A stretch of 27,791 bases of DNA from an uncultured Eubacteriales bacterium (lineage in GTDB: Bacteria > Bacillota > Clostridia > Peptostreptococcales > Anaerovoracaceae), in the NCBI GenBank assembly GCA_900542245.1, contig UQMQ01000011.1:1-27791 (forward strand), in the 5' to 3' direction. Under the pieces are notes generated by a model, which did no database searches, was not told the DNA's origin, and saw only the letters and a list, made by a program, of their open reading frames with translations. The position numbers and the translations under genes were made by a program. Shown here in pieces: positions 7,489-14,753 of the stretch; the first letter of the stretch is position 1; the number at the start of each line of letters is the position of its first letter.

Positions 7489-8850
7489 ATGAAAAAAAGA
7501 GCAAGGAAATTTTTGAGTCTGCTGCTGGTTCTGGCAGTCAGCTTCACGATGCTATGCGGCAGTACGGGTGTCGCTGCAGCGGCTGCGGCGGCGGAGACGC
7601 AGGCTGCCTTTGTCAAGACCGGCGACTATCTCTATCGGACAACACCGCAGCCGACGTTCAGCTCGATCGGCGGAGAATGGGTCATCTACGGTCTTGCCAA
7701 TGCGGGGTATGAGATGAGCGATGCTTATTTGGCAGCTTATCAAAAAGAAGTCGAGAAAGTTCTGACAGCCGGTTATCGCGGGGTACCGGGAGAGTTCCAC
7801 GACCGCGCGACGACCGATTACAGCCGGGTCATCATGGCTTATGCGGCTGCAGGGCTGGATGTGACCAATGTGGCAGGTGTCAACCTGTTGGACGCGTATG
7901 CGTGCAAGGAACGCGCACTCTGGCAGAATATGAACGGTCCGATCTGGGTGCTGGCTTCGCTGGACGCGGGCAATTATGCAATCCCGCAGATCAAGGAGGG
8001 GCAGGAATTCGGCGGGAAACCGGCAACACAGAATACCAGACAGGCAGTTGTAGATTATATCGTTGAAAACCAGCGCGATGACGGCGGCTGGGATGTTGCG
8101 CCGAAGGACAGCGCCAACGTTTCTACCATCGATATGACGTGTATGGCTCTGTTCTCGCTGGCACCGTATGCAAAACAAGCAAAGGTCAAAAAAGCCATCG
8201 AACGCGGTCTGCAGAACGTGGCAGACTGCCAGACGGCAGACGGCGGTTTTCTATACACCAGCAGAGGCGGCAATTACACTTCAGAGAGCTGCGCCTGGGC
8301 GATCATGGCGCTGACGGCCTGCGGTATCAATCCGTATACCGATACACGCTTCATTAAAAACGGCAATACGGTGGTCGATGCACTGATGAGCTTCTACGAT
8401 GAAAAGGTCGGCGGCTTCCGCCATGTCAACGAGTCGACGAGCGACGGCTATGATGCGACGGTCAACCAGATGTCGACCGAGCAGGCGTACTATGCGCTGG
8501 CACAGCTTTACAAGACTGTGCCGACGAAGGCTGCGCTCTCCAAGGCAGCGAAGGCGGGCAGCGGTAAGATCAAGGCCAGCTGGAAAAAGGCTGCGGTCAA
8601 TACCGATTATGTGACGAAAAAGAGCGGCAAGACAGCAGAGGTTTCCGGCTATCAGATCGTCTGCGCGACCGACAAAAAGTTCAGCAAAAACGTCAAGCGC
8701 GTGACGACCAGTGGCTCCAAGACGCTGACCAAGACCGTGACCAATCTTAAAAAAGGCAAGACCTATTATGTCAAGGTCCGCGCTTACAAGACCGTCAACG
8801 GCAAGAAGCTCTACGGAGCTTACAGCGCGGTCAAGCGTGTGCAGTGCTGA
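7489..8850 (+). CDS. Secreted alpha/alpha-barrel (prenyltransferase/squalene-cyclase-repeat, intrinsic factor alpha domain-like) protein with Fn3-like C-terminus
   Basis: 453 residues from ATG 7489, preceded by GGAG with a 6-base spacer; ATG 7477, four codons earlier, is the alternative. Residues 1-33 are a signal peptide ending in an alanine run. Residues about 40-345 are an alpha/alpha toroid with repeated DDGGW, DGGF and VGGF turns and helices such as SCAWAIMALTACGI. The motifs GGEWVIYGLANAG, NGPIWVLASLDAGNY and STEQAYYALAQLY mark the bacterial family that resembles the intrinsic factor / transcobalamin alpha domain. Residues about 350-453 are a Lys-rich Fn3-like domain (KGKTYYVKVRAYK), related in style to the C-terminus of the 1628-residue protein. 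It probably shares a transcript with the DUF4430 gene. I see no prenyl-cyclase DXDD motif, so an enzyme role is unlikely; a ligand-binding role with DUF4430 is inferred. Confidence 0.83.
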   Translation: MKKRARKFLSLLLVLAVSFTMLCGSTGVAAAAAAAETQAAFVKTGDYLYRTTPQPTFSSIGGEWVIYGLANAGYEMSDAYLAAYQKEVEKVLTAGYRGVPGEFHDRATTDYSRVIMAYAAAGLDVTNVAGVNLLDAYACKERALWQNMNGPIWVLASLDAGNYAIPQIKEGQEFGGKPATQNTRQAVVDYIVENQRDDGGWDVAPKDSANVSTIDMTCMALFSLAPYAKQAKVKKAIERGLQNVADCQTADGGFLYTSRGGNYTSESCAWAIMALTACGINPYTDTRFIKNGNTVVDALMSFYDEKVGGFRHVNESTSDGYDATVNQMSTEQAYYALAQLYKTVPTKAALSKAAKAGSGKIKASWKKAAVNTDYVTKKSGKTAEVSGYQIVCATDKKFSKNVKRVTTSGSKTLTKTVTNLKKGKTYYVKVRAYKTVNGKKLYGAYSAVKRVQC

Positions 8851-8970
8851 GTGAGCGCCGATCAGGCGGTGCACGAAGCTTCATAAGTACCGCTTCGTAA
8901 AGAAAACGAAAATGAAGCAGGACAAACGCGGCTGCCGCTTCGGTTGATGGATGGAATCAGCTGTGCAGCA

Positions 8971-9053
8971 GCGGCATGTCTGCCAGGTATGACAGGCATG
9001 CCGCAAGACGCTTTGTCGTTATTTCGGAAATATCGTCAGATAATATTTCCTGC
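8971..9053 (-). repeat. Intergenic hairpin repeat, copy 2 (minus orientation)
   Basis: Read on the minus strand this gives TGCAGGAAATATT..ATATTTCCGAAATAACGACAAAGCG and CTTGCGG, aligning with the left two-thirds of the copy at 13113-13230. Both structural hairpins are kept with different bases: GGAAATAT/ATATTTCC (9026-9050) and GCGGCATG/CATGCCGC (8971-9004). Bases 8851-8970 also contain CGAAGC/GCTTCG (about 8875-8897) and nothing else recognisable. Confidence 0.6.
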
Positions 9054-9056
9054 AGA

Positions 9057-9111
9057 AAAAACTGTGCAGAAGGAGCCGCCGGGCAGGCGCATGACCTCTG
9101 CACAGTTTTTT
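9057..9111. terminator. Bidirectional-looking intrinsic terminator upstream of ung
   Basis: ACTGTGCAGA and TCTGCACAGT form a perfect 10-bp stem around a GC-rich loop of 26 bases. The stem is flanked by A-run AAAAA on the left and TTTTTTT on the right. It ends transcription of the DUF4430 / barrel unit about 200 bases after its last stop codon. Confidence 0.75.
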
Positions 9112-9126
9112 TGCCAAAATTCAGCA

Positions 9127-9155
9127 TTGCGGCGAGGCGCGGGATATGGTAAGAT
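9127..9155 (+). promoter_or_regulatory. Promoter for ung-lemA-DUF2207
   Basis: TTGCGG (9127-9132), a 17-base spacer, and TAAGAT (9150-9155), immediately after the terminator and about 70 bases before the ung start codon. Confidence 0.5.
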
Positions 9156-9225
9156 GAAAAAGAAGAATGCGGCGGCAGCCGGAGATCGCCGCCGCGGAAC
9201 ATGTGGGAGGGAGCAGAGATTTTTT

Positions 9226-9894
9226 ATGACCAAGATCGGCAATGACTGGGACGCGCTGCTCGCGGAGGAATTTGAAAAGGGCTATTACCGGAAGCTGGAG
9301 GCGTTTCTGACAGAGGAATACGCAAACTATACGGTATATCCGCCGCGCGGGGATATTTTCAACGCGCTGCGTGCGGCCTCCTATGCGGATACGAAGGTCG
9401 TGATCCTGGGGCAGGACCCTTACCATCAGCCGGGGCAGGCGCATGGCATGTGCTTTTCGGTCAACCAGGGTGTCAAGCTGCCGCCGTCGCTGGTCAATAT
9501 CTACAAGGAGCTCGAGAGCGACCTCGGGATCCCATCGGCGCCGCAGGGCTATCTCAGACCTTGGGCGGAGCAGGGCGTTCTGCTGCTCAATACTTCCCTG
9601 ACTGTCCGCGAAAGCATGCCGAACTCGCACAAGGACAAGGGCTGGGAGATTTTTACAGATCGTATCATTGCCCTGCTGAACGAGCGGCAAAAGCCGATGG
9701 TGTTTATCCTGTGGGGCGCGAACGCCAAATCCAAGAAGGCGCTGATCACCAACGCGGACCATCTGATTTTGGAGGGGGCGCACCCAAGCCCGCTGTCTGC
9801 GTATAACGGATTTTTCGGAGGGAGATATTTCAGCATCGCCAATCGATTCCTGTCCCTGACCGGGCAGAGCGAGATCGACTGGCGGCTTGCTTAG
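9226..9894 (+). CDS. ung: Uracil-DNA glycosylase, family 1
   Basis: 222 residues, the usual size for family 1 enzymes. ATG 9226 is chosen (GGGAGGGAG upstream). A longer in-frame extension back to 8944 runs through the terminator and promoter and is not real. GQDPYH at 62-67 contains the water-activating Asp64, CFSV follows, LLLNTSLTV is the conserved middle strand, and HPSPLS near the C-terminus carries the catalytic His and the minor-groove loop. The enzyme cuts uracil from DNA to start base excision repair in the cytoplasm. lemA follows after 31 bases and may be cotranscribed; that pairing looks incidental. Confidence 0.97.
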   Translation: MTKIGNDWDALLAEEFEKGYYRKLEAFLTEEYANYTVYPPRGDIFNALRAASYADTKVVILGQDPYHQPGQAHGMCFSVNQGVKLPPSLVNIYKELESDLGIPSAPQGYLRPWAEQGVLLLNTSLTVRESMPNSHKDKGWEIFTDRIIALLNERQKPMVFILWGANAKSKKALITNADHLILEGAHPSPLSAYNGFFGGRYFSIANRFLSLTGQSEIDWRLA

Positions 9895-9925
9895 ATATAA
9901 AGATGAAACGATAGGAGGAGAAAAA

Positions 9926-10477
9926 ATGTTGTTAATTGTTTTAGGAATTGTAATTTTATTGGTTATCATCTTCGTTGTCATGTACAACGGCTTCATTCGC
10001 CTGAAGAACAACTGCGATGAAGCATTTGCGACGATGGATGTCTATCTCAAAAAGAGATATGACCTAATCCCGAATCTGGTGGAGACTGTCAAGGGCTATG
10101 CGGCGCATGAGAGCCAGACGCTCGAAAAGGTCATCGCGGCGAGAAATATGGCGCAGAACGCGACCAGCCCGGAGGCGAAGATCGCCGGAGAGAATGTGCT
10201 GCAAGGCACGCTCAAATCATTGTTTGCGCTGACGGAAAGCTATCCGGATCTGAAAGCAAACCAGAACTTCCTGGAGCTGTCCGATCAGCTCAAGGCGATC
10301 GAGGACGATATCGCAAACTCCCGCAAGTACTACAATGCTGTGGTCAAACAGTTCAATACGAAATGTGAGGTTTTCCCGTCTAACCTGATCGCATCGATGT
10401 TCCACTTCGAGAAGAAGCCGATGTTCGAGGTCAACGCGGCAGAGGAACGCGAAAACGTGAAGGTCAGCTTCAGCTAG
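9926..10477 (+). CDS. lemA: LemA family protein
   Basis: 183 residues from ATG 9926, preceded by AGGAGGAG. Residues 1-20 are a membrane segment. The following helical domain contains the LemA signature: NGFIRLKNNCDEAFATMDVY, then KKRYDLIPNLVETVKGYA, and FPSNLIASMF near the C-terminus. LemA proteins are membrane-anchored four-helix proteins of uncertain role. In Firmicutes they are often paired with a DUF2207 or TPM-domain membrane protein, as here: the next gene starts 12 bases downstream. Confidence 0.95.
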   Translation: MLLIVLGIVILLVIIFVVMYNGFIRLKNNCDEAFATMDVYLKKRYDLIPNLVETVKGYAAHESQTLEKVIAARNMAQNATSPEAKIAGENVLQGTLKSLFALTESYPDLKANQNFLELSDQLKAIEDDIANSRKYYNAVVKQFNTKCEVFPSNLIASMFHFEKKPMFEVNAAEERENVKVSFS

Positions 10478-10489
10478 CAGGTGTGGTGC

Positions 10490-12355
10490 ATGACGAACAT
10501 GACAAGATGGAACAGGATTTTACTGCCTGCATTGCTGCTGGTGCTTTTGTGCGCGGAGACGGCGTTCGGCTATACGACGACTGCATACACCGTCGACGTG
10601 GAGGTCGGGGTAGACAACAGCTATTTGTTTACGGAAACCATTGAGGTGGATTATGACAAACCGCAGCATGGCATCTACCGTTATATCCCGCTTGACGGGA
10701 TGGAAGGGCAGAGAGCCCCGCATATCGATCGGCAATGGGTCGAGGACTGGCCGTATGAGACCTATGCGGAGGACGGCTGCGAGATTTTTCAGATTGGCGA
10801 TGCGGACAGTACGGTGACCGGAGACCAGACCTTTACCTTCGGTTATCGCATGCGTATCGTCGATGACAAGGATACGACAAAGGACTTTATGTATCTGGAT
10901 GTACTGCCGACCAACTGGGAGACTGCAATCGAGCGCGCAGATATCACTGTACACCTGCCAAAGCCTGTCGATGCGGATGCGATCGAGGTCTACGCAGGCA
11001 GCTACGGCAGTGAAACGCTGCAAGGCGATGTTGTCTGGGATTATGACGAAACAACACAGACGATGATCATCAGCGGACGGGATATGTCCAAAGGAGAGGG
11101 CATCACCATTTTCTGCAATTTACCGGAGGGCTACTGGGAAGGGCAGATGAATTATGACTGGACCAAGACTGCGGTTCTGACGATCGTGCAGGCATTCGCG
11201 GTACTGCTGCTGCTCTTGTGGTTTCTCTTCGGGCGCGATCCGCATATGGTACCTACAGTGGAATTTTATCCGCCGCAGGGCATGACCCCGGCTGAGGTCG
11301 GCTATGTGCTGGACGGTACGGCGGACAAGAAGGACTTGATCTCGATGATTTTGTACTTCGCAGAACAGGGTTATCTGACGATCGAGCAAACGAACAAAAA
11401 GAAATTTACCTTACATAAGCAATGCGAGATTCCGCAGACCGAAAAGAAATTCGCGCGGACGCTGTTCGACGGTCTCTTCGGGAAATACGGCGATGTGCAG
11501 CTTGAGGATCTGGATGAGGAATTCGGCGAGGCCTATATGACGGCAAGCGAGCAGCTTGCGGGTCTTTACCGCAGCAAGCATGCACAGATCAGTCTGCTCT
11601 CTACGCTGCTGCAGCTGCTCGGCTGCGCATTCTGCTTTTTGGTGCTGACTGTCGTGGTCGTCTTCACAGGGCTGTACAACGGTCAATTTGCGCCGGGCGT
11701 AGCAGGCGGCATCTTAGGCGGTCTGCTCATGATTGCCAGTCTGCTGGTGCTGCTGTATTTCCAGCGTAAATCGCTCGCAGTTTCGCGCACGAAGTCTGTC
11801 AGCAGAAGAACTGCGCTGTGGATCGTGAACCTGATTGGCGCAGTGATCTGTGCGGCGGCCTTTGGGATGGAATTTTCCAGCGTGGTCGTCGGCGGCGTAT
11901 GCCTGATCAGCCTGGTGGTCGCAGAGTTCTGTACCGTCATGATGGAAAAGCGCACGAAGCAGAGTGCAGAGACCTTGGGTAAGGTGCTGGGACTCCGACA
12001 GTTCATCGAGAGCGCAGAGCTTGACCGGATCAATCAGCTGGTGGAACAGGATCCGGCGTATTTTTTCAATGTCCTGCCTTATGCCTATGTCATGGGCTTG
12101 ACGGATAAGTGGGCGAAGAACTTCGAGAAGATCACGATCGTCCAGCCGGATTGGTATGTCGGCTATGAGGACAGCACGCTGTTCAACGCGTGGATGTTCA
12201 ACAGCATGATGCGTGACTGTTATCATGCAGCAGAGAGCCATATCGAGATCGCGATCCCGGATGGCGGCGACAGCGGTAGCGGCGGCGGATTTTCGAGCAG
12301 CGGCGGCGGATTTTCCGGCGGCGGTTTCGGCGGTGGAGGTGGCGGTTCCTGGTAA
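10490..12355 (+). CDS. DUF2207 domain-containing membrane protein
   Basis: 621 residues from ATG 10490 (AGGTG about 8 bases upstream); GTG 10481 is the alternative. Residues about 1-27 are a signal or membrane segment. Residues about 30-220 are an extracytoplasmic beta-rich DUF2207 domain (HGIYRYIPL, TFGYRMRIV). A membrane segment lies at about 226-245 followed by FGRDPHMVP. A cytoplasmic part with DLISMILYFAEQGYLTIE follows, then further membrane segments around 375-490. The C-terminus is a glycine-rich tail ending GGGGGGSW, typical of the family. It forms a translationally close pair with lemA. Function is unknown; a role in envelope homeostasis is only a guess. Confidence 0.93.
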   Translation: MTNMTRWNRILLPALLLVLLCAETAFGYTTTAYTVDVEVGVDNSYLFTETIEVDYDKPQHGIYRYIPLDGMEGQRAPHIDRQWVEDWPYETYAEDGCEIFQIGDADSTVTGDQTFTFGYRMRIVDDKDTTKDFMYLDVLPTNWETAIERADITVHLPKPVDADAIEVYAGSYGSETLQGDVVWDYDETTQTMIISGRDMSKGEGITIFCNLPEGYWEGQMNYDWTKTAVLTIVQAFAVLLLLLWFLFGRDPHMVPTVEFYPPQGMTPAEVGYVLDGTADKKDLISMILYFAEQGYLTIEQTNKKKFTLHKQCEIPQTEKKFARTLFDGLFGKYGDVQLEDLDEEFGEAYMTASEQLAGLYRSKHAQISLLSTLLQLLGCAFCFLVLTVVVVFTGLYNGQFAPGVAGGILGGLLMIASLLVLLYFQRKSLAVSRTKSVSRRTALWIVNLIGAVICAAAFGMEFSSVVVGGVCLISLVVAEFCTVMMEKRTKQSAETLGKVLGLRQFIESAELDRINQLVEQDPAYFFNVLPYAYVMGLTDKWAKNFEKITIVQPDWYVGYEDSTLFNAWMFNSMMRDCYHAAESHIEIAIPDGGDSGSGGGFSSSGGGFSGGGFGGGGGGSW

Positions 12356-12421
12356 TTTGTGGATTTGAAAAACAAAAAACCGATTTTTCGACACGCTATA
12401 TGGTCTTTCGTCCCACAGCTA

Positions 12422-12450
12422 TTGCATTTCACTTTGTGATATCGTATAAT
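12422..12450 (+). promoter_or_regulatory. Strong promoter for the small lipoprotein gene
   Basis: TTGCAT (12422-12427), a 17-base spacer, TATAAT (12445-12450). The transcript would carry a leader of about 120 bases. Confidence 0.72.
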
Positions 12451-12455
12451 TGATT

Positions 12456-12578
12456 CTGATCGGGAAAAGGAAGCAGTAGCTTCCGCGCATACGTTGCGGT
12501 CCGACGCGCCTTGTCCTTTGGCGAACGCGGGAGGGCAGAATACTTCACAAAAAACATGAAAAGACAGGAGAAAAAATC
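12456..12578 (+). other. Structured leader before the lipoprotein gene, unidentified
   Basis: The leader contains a GGAAGC/GCTTCC hairpin with a 4-base loop (about 12469-12484) followed by GC-rich sequence with several short complementary pieces. I recognise no riboswitch or T-box signature. The preceding 12356-12420 shows no clear terminator for the DUF2207 gene. Confidence 0.3.
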
Positions 12579-13019
12579 ATGAAAAATCGTAAGTTAGGAA
12601 TGTTATTATTACTCGCTTTGTTTGTTGCAATGGCTCTCTTTGCAACCGGCTGCGGCGGAGATGACGCAGGTACAGATGCGGATACGCCGGCAGAACCGAC
12701 GATCGTAGGCAGCTGGAATGCAACACACATCATGCAGGATGGCGAAACCTCTGAATTGGAAAGCGGTGTGATCAGCGCAGTATTCAACGAAGATGGTACC
12801 TGTACACTGACTGTTGACGGGGATGACAGTGCTTGCACCTGGGAAGAAATCGATCCTGCAAGCTTAGGCGAAGATGCAGCACAGATTCAGGAGGATGGTT
12901 CCTGGACAGGCATGGTAACCTTTGAGGACGGTTCCGTCCTGTACGCTTACGTGCTGGAAGACAACAGCGTACTGACACTGATGATCGACGAAGGCAACGG
13001 CTACGCATTTGAAAGATAA
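12579..13019 (+). CDS. Small secreted lipoprotein of unknown function
   Basis: 146 residues from ATG 12579 with AGGAGAAAAAATC upstream. Residues 1-24 are a lipoprotein signal ending FATG before Cys25, the expected lipidated residue. A short Gly/Asp-rich spacer follows. Residues about 42-146 look like a small beta-barrel: VGSWNAT, then FNEDGTCTLTVDGDDS, MVTFEDGSV and LTLMIDEGNGY. This resembles lipocalin-like, DUF-type beta domains of clostridial lipoproteins, but I cannot name the family. It is monocistronic, between its own promoter and a terminator. Confidence 0.85.
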   Translation: MKNRKLGMLLLLALFVAMALFATGCGGDDAGTDADTPAEPTIVGSWNATHIMQDGETSELESGVISAVFNEDGTCTLTVDGDDSACTWEEIDPASLGEDAAQIQEDGSWTGMVTFEDGSVLYAYVLEDNSVLTLMIDEGNGYAFER

Positions 13020-13067
13020 TCCCAGTGGGATCATTTCAAAAAATAATTCAAAACAATCTTTAATCAA

Positions 13068-13109
13068 AAAGCGCTTTCTCACCGCTGCAGCGATGGGAAA
13101 GCACTTTTT
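13068..13109 (+). terminator. Intrinsic terminator after the lipoprotein gene
   Basis: AAAGCGCTTTC (13068-13078) pairs with GAAAGCACTTT (13097-13107) with one mismatch, enclosing an inner CGCTGCAGCG palindrome and followed by a T-run. The A-run at its left edge would also stop leftward transcription. Confidence 0.72.
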
Positions 13110-13112
13110 GTA

Positions 13113-13230
13113 TATGCAGGAAATAGCGCGATGTGCGCTATTTCCAAAATCACGACCAAGGCACCTTGCAAAGCGGTGCACATGGGCGAGCGCCATGTGC
13201 GCATAGAAATCTCTGCTTTCGTGCTGCGTC
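13113..13230 (+). repeat. Intergenic hairpin repeat, copy 3 (near full length)
   Basis: Three parts are visible. A perfect hairpin GGAAATAGCGC/GCGCTATTTCC lies at 13119-13145. A middle segment GACCAAGGCACCTTGCAAAG leads into the hairpin CACATGG/CCATGTG. The right part GCGCATAGAAATCTC..TTTCGTGCTGCG completes it. It lies between two convergent genes. Confidence 0.65.
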
Positions 13231-13279
13231 CGTTTGTCCGTACGGGTGTGCCCGGCGGCGCTGCATATGCGCAGCGTGT

Positions 13280-13918
13280 TTACACCTGATAGCAAAAATG
13301 CTCCAAATCCTCCGGGAGAATCAAATGCCGTTTGCTGTCTGCTTCCGTAATCGGGCGGATAGGCTTACAAGGGTTGCCGTACGCCAGAAAGCCGGAGGGA
13401 ATATCTTTGGTGACCACGCTGCCTGCGCCGATGACGACATTGTCGCCGATATGCACCCCGCCGATGATGACCGTATTACAAGCAATCCAGACATTGCTGC
13501 CGATATGGATTTCCTCCGCGTACTCTGCCATCGTGGTTTTGCCGTCTGCGTCCAGCCCCATGCGCTCTGCGGCAATCAGCGGATGATTGGTTGCCATAAT
13601 GGAAACATTCGGACCAATCGCGACATTGTCGCCGATATAGACGCGCGCATCATCCATGACGGTCAGATTGAAGTTGGCAAAAAAATTTTCGCCGATGAAA
13701 AGATGGCTGCCGTAGTTGATTTGCACAGGGCCCTGGAAGTAGCAGGTCTTGCCGACACCGCCGAGGATGTCGCGAAGCAGCTGCTGTCTGGACGGGTCAT
13801 ATTCGTCCATGCTGTTGAATTTGCGGCAGGCTTCATGTGCGCGGTGTTTCAAATCCTTGAGTTCCGGCTTGCGTGGGTCGAACATCTTGCCGGCAAAGAT
13901 TTTTTCTTCTTCTGTCAT
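13280..13918 (-). CDS. Maltose/galactoside O-acetyltransferase-like protein (left-handed beta-helix)
   Basis: 212 residues on the minus strand. ATG at 13918 is chosen because AGGAGG sits 7 bases upstream; the longer frame to 14041 runs through a repeat. Residues 1-55 are the Mac N-terminal domain (FDPRKPEL). Residues about 65-190 are hexapeptide repeats such as IGDNVAIGPNVSI and IGSNVWIACNTVI, with His112 in ATNHPL as the family's catalytic base. The family transfers acetyl from acetyl-CoA to sugars, and the true acceptor here is unknown. There are no sugar genes next to it. A hairpin GCATACA/TGTATGC lies just ahead of its ribosome binding site. Confidence 0.93.
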   Translation of the reverse strand: MTEEEKIFAGKMFDPRKPELKDLKHRAHEACRKFNSMDEYDPSRQQLLRDILGGVGKTCYFQGPVQINYGSHLFIGENFFANFNLTVMDDARVYIGDNVAIGPNVSIMATNHPLIAAERMGLDADGKTTMAEYAEEIHIGSNVWIACNTVIIGGVHIGDNVVIGAGSVVTKDIPSGFLAYGNPCKPIRPITEADSKRHLILPEDLEHFCYQV

Positions 13919-13932
13919 GAAAGCACCTCCTG

Positions 13933-13950
13933 ATAAGATCGCGCATACAT
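13933..13950 (-). other. Hairpin upstream of the acetyltransferase ribosome binding site
   Basis: GCATACA and TGTATGC form a perfect 7-bp stem with a 4-base loop, directly 5' of the AGGAGG on the minus strand. It could affect translation or transcript stability. The same 7-base arms, in the other order, recur after arcC at 26431-26449. Confidence 0.4.
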
Positions 13951-13973
13951 TCCTGTATGCATGTTTCTTGATT

Positions 13974-14087
13974 ATGTAGGAGCTATCGCCCAGCGATAGT
14001 TCCGGAATATCGACAAAAGCACCCTGCGGAGCGTCACGCATGCGCGAGATGTGTGCGTAGAAATCTATATTTCGTTATGCGCACTTT
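13974..14087 (+). repeat. Intergenic hairpin repeat, copy 4 (full length)
   Basis: This is the clearest full-length copy. It has GGAGCTATCGC/GCGATAGTTCC (13979-14003), then GGAATATCGACAAAAGCACC and CTGCGGAGCG. A CACGCAT/ATGTGTG hairpin follows, then GTGCGTAGAAAT..ATTTCGTTATGCGCAC and a short T-run. Its right end overlaps the last codons and stop of the DUF1847 gene on the minus strand. Confidence 0.68.
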
Positions 14088-14739
14088 TGTCCAACAGTTT
14101 GCTGTAGTAAGTCCTGGCGGTATAAAGCGCGGCGACCGGATTATGCCCAAGTACACGATCTTTGGTGATCAGCGTGGTTGTCGGAGCCTCCGCGTATTTG
14201 TAGAACAGGCTGTCGTGACCGACGCACAGTCCGACAACGACATTGAGCTCTGTACCGGCCTCATTGAGTTTTCGCGCCTGCAGAATCGGATTGCACATCG
14301 TCACGCCGACCGCTTCACATTCTGCGGGAATGCCGACCTCGGTCTTGGGAATCTGCCCAACCTTGCAGGCCATGCCGTAAACCTCGAAGTCGTGCTTTCG
14401 CAGAACCTCCGCAAAGATCTGGCTTTCTCGGATCAGACCCACACAGGTGGCAATGCCGATCTTACGCGCGCCGATTTTGCGCGCGAACTCCATGATCTCC
14501 TGGACTCTGGTAAGCTGTCCGTAGCCTTCAAACTCGACTTCAGCGGCAGCTTTCATAATCTGCGCGTTCTTTGCTTCACTGTAAATTTTTAGAAGTTCCT
14601 CTTTCTGCTCACCGCGGATCTCCGGCGTTACGCAAAACTGCGGGAATCCCTCTCGCGAACCGCTGCCGTCCGGCCTTTTTTCACACTTTTGCACGTGACA
14701 GTCCACGCACGAAAATTCTGTCTCTTTGTTCGTCGTCAT
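14065..14739 (-). CDS. DUF1847 family predicted metal-binding protein
   Basis: 224 residues. ATG at 14739 is chosen because ACGGAG lies about 8 bases upstream. ATG 14757, which overlaps the stop of the preceding gene as ATGA, is the alternative and would add six residues. The N-terminus has a cysteine cluster CVDCHVQKC (Cys11, Cys14, Cys19), and further conserved cysteines occur in IATCVGL, GMACKVG, VTMCNP and VVGLCVGHD. The family is cytoplasmic and is thought to bind a metal or Fe-S centre; the reaction is unknown. It lies directly downstream of the Mbeg1-like gene. Its last residues (AHNEI) and stop codon are encoded by the right end of repeat copy 4. Confidence 0.92.
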   Translation of the reverse strand: MTTNKETEFSCVDCHVQKCEKRPDGSGSREGFPQFCVTPEIRGEQKEELLKIYSEAKNAQIMKAAAEVEFEGYGQLTRVQEIMEFARKIGARKIGIATCVGLIRESQIFAEVLRKHDFEVYGMACKVGQIPKTEVGIPAECEAVGVTMCNPILQARKLNEAGTELNVVVGLCVGHDSLFYKYAEAPTTTLITKDRVLGHNPVAALYTARTYYSKLLDKSAHNEI

Positions 14740-14753
14740 TTTATTTCTCCGTT

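Noticed and set aside
7489..8850. Terpene or squalene cyclase / prenyltransferase enzyme
   Set aside because: The protein is exported, lacks a DXDD-type catalytic motif and zinc ligands, and carries an Fn3-like domain; the barrel repeats fit the cobalamin-binding-like family better.
8944..9225. N-terminal extension of uracil-DNA glycosylase
   Set aside because: The region contains a repeat, a terminator and a promoter, and the extra residues match nothing in the family; ATG 9226 has a proper ribosome binding site.
13133..13933. A 266-codon plus-strand frame opposite the acetyltransferase
   Set aside because: It starts inside repeat copy 3 and mirrors the hexapeptide-repeat gene; no independent evidence of coding.
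13919..14041. N-terminal extension of the acetyltransferase frame
   Set aside because: It is encoded by repeat copy 4 and a hairpin; the ATG at 13918 with AGGAGG gives the normal family start.
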